Shown here in pieces: positions 5,993-6,722 of a DNA stretch of 6,722 nucleotides. A program made the position numbers and the translations under genes. Positions within the stretch are counted from its first letter, which is position 1. Each line of letters starts with the position of its first letter. The notes beneath the pieces are model-generated. The model was not told the origin of the DNA and searched no databases. It saw only the letters and a program-made list of their open reading frames with translations. This DNA is from an uncultured Litorilinea sp. (lineage in GTDB: Bacteria > Chloroflexota > Anaerolineae > Caldilineales > Caldilineaceae). The stretch spans positions 1 to 6,722 of the forward strand of contig CAMPHP010000171.1 in NCBI GenBank assembly GCA_946885925.1, given 5' to 3'.

Positions 5993-6072
5993 CGTCCCCA
6001 TCTCCTCCACTACTTCTCCTCGGCAGTACAAGTCTGTAATAAACCTGATTCAAAAACCTATCATGGGGCATT

Positions 6073-6097
6073 CACAACCGAACCATCTTTGGTTGTG
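6073..6097. repeat. Inverted repeat in the gap before the Clp gene
   Basis: CACAACC (6073-6079) and GGTTGTG (6091-6097) are perfect 7-base arms around 11 bases. An alternative inner pairing is AACCA with TGGTT around TCTT. No T-run follows on either strand, so an intrinsic terminator for the RNase H gene is not supported. It may be a stem at the mRNA 3' end or a protein-binding site. Confidence 0.4.
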
Positions 6098-6148
6098 GTA
6101 GCGATAAACCGCAGTTTTCGGTATTCCTGGTGCTGGTGTGGCGGTGTT

Positions 6149-6169
6149 TCGGATATTGGCGCGATCCGA
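6149..6169. repeat. Inverted repeat upstream of the Clp gene, possible operator
   Basis: TCGGAT (6149-6154) and ATCCGA (6164-6169) are perfect arms separated by 9 bases, with centres about 15 bases apart. The repeat lies 35 bases before the Clp start codon, where a repressor site or leader stem could act. I see no convincing -35/-10 pair around it and it does not match CIRCE. The remainder of 5993-6204 holds nothing else I can support. Confidence 0.35.
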
Positions 6170-6204
6170 GCGTTCTCACGCGTTCACGGTAGGAAAGGAT
6201 AACC

Positions 6205-6722
6205 ATGCCCGATAAACTCGACCGCTTTAGCACTCACGCCCGGAATACGCTGATTCTAGCCCAAGAAGTTGCTGTGCGCTTTAACCATGATAGCATTAGC
6301 CCGGAGCATCTGCTGCTTGCCCTTATGTATCCAAGGGACGGTACTGCTGTAGATGTGCTACGCAAACTGGGTGTGGAGCCTGGGCAGGTCATTCACGCGA
6401 TGGAACTTGTCCTGCCCAATGGTCCTAGTCCAGTGTCTAGAAAGCCCGTGCTCGCCCTACGCACAAAAGAGGTAATTGAACTGGCTGTTGACGAAGCGCG
6501 ATTGTCGGAAGGCAAACAGATTGGGTCGGAGCATCTACTGCTCGGTATATTGCGCCAAGGGGAGGGTATGGCGGTAGAGGTGCTGCAAGGGATGGGACTG
6601 AACTTCGAGGACGTGCGAAACCAAACAATCCGTCATCTCTATCGCATGCAAAATCCGATACCAGGATTGCCAGAACTGGATAGAACGCTGGCGGCTCCAC
6701 TGATCTATGACCTGACTATGGC
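6205..6722 (+). CDS. Clp N-terminal repeat protein (ClpC/ClpA-like), 5' part
   Basis: The gene starts at ATG 6205, five bases after AGGAAAGGA, and is open for 172 codons to the window edge. Two Clp_N repeats are visible. The first covers about residues 6-72, with FSTHARNTLILAQEVA and SPEHLLLALM. The second covers about 85-145, with VIELAVDEARLSEGKQIGSEHLLLGIL and GEGMAVEVLQGMG (each quoted in parts: VIELAVDEARLSEG, then IGSEHLLLGIL). This double repeat is the substrate- and adaptor-binding N-domain of Hsp100 unfoldases such as ClpC, which feed proteins to ClpP. The AAA+ modules would lie beyond the window, so I cannot tell a full ClpC from a stand-alone Clp_N protein. The segment at 158-172 (PGLPELDRTLAAPLI) is where the linker to the first ATPase normally begins. 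Confidence 0.85.
   Translation, partial: MPDKLDRFSTHARNTLILAQEVAVRFNHDSISPEHLLLALMYPRDGTAVDVLRKLGVEPGQVIHAMELVLPNGPSPVSRKPVLALRTKEVIELAVDEARLSEGKQIGSEHLLLGILRQGEGMAVEVLQGMGLNFEDVRNQTIRHLYRMQNPIPGLPELDRTLAAPLIYDLTM

Noticed and set aside
6227..6235. TTAGCACTC, identical to one half of the CIRCE heat-shock operator, near the start of the Clp gene
   Set aside because: It lies inside the coding sequence and the partner GAGTGCTAA is absent at the required 9-base spacing, so it is most likely codon sequence by chance.

Overview
The window reads as an ordinary bacterial chromosome of moderate GC content, with mostly compact gene packing and one small AT-richer accessory insert. The set of proteins suggests Chloroflexota: an unnamed helical-repeat protein divergent from uvrC, a ribonuclease H with a long N-terminal extension, and a degenerate metallo-beta-lactamase-fold protein. 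This placement rests on my impression of the proteins, not on a marker, so it is only moderate.

Layout. Bases 1-117 hold a long imperfect hairpin (1-46) beyond the end of uvrC. uvrC (nucleotide excision repair endonuclease, complete) fills 118-2019 on the minus strand. Divergent from it at 2106-3068 is a HEAT-like helical-repeat protein of unknown function. A BrnT/BrnA type II toxin-antitoxin pair follows at 3149-3704, with a palindrome just upstream as candidate operator. The 496-base gap from 3705 to 4206 has no protein gene. It contains what I read as a 6S RNA gene (ssrS, about 3841-4022) with its own promoter, a textbook intrinsic terminator directly behind it (4023-4054), and then a separate promoter (4092-4120) for the next unit. 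That unit has a metallo-beta-lactamase-fold protein (4207-5085) lacking two of the usual zinc-binding histidines, and 34 bases later a ribonuclease HI-type protein (5120-5992) with an unusual C-terminus. After a 212-base gap with two small inverted repeats, a gene encoding two Clp N-terminal repeats starts at 6205 and runs off the end.

How the parts relate. uvrC is DNA repair, 6S RNA tunes housekeeping RNA polymerase in stationary phase, BrnTA is a self-regulated stress or stabilisation module, and the Clp protein belongs to protein quality control. Only the metallo-hydrolase and RNase H genes look like one operon. I see no CRISPR array, insertion sequence, tRNA or rRNA. The points most worth a second look are the 6S RNA, the altered zinc site of the metallo-hydrolase, and the missing final catalytic aspartate (or frameshift) in the RNase H.
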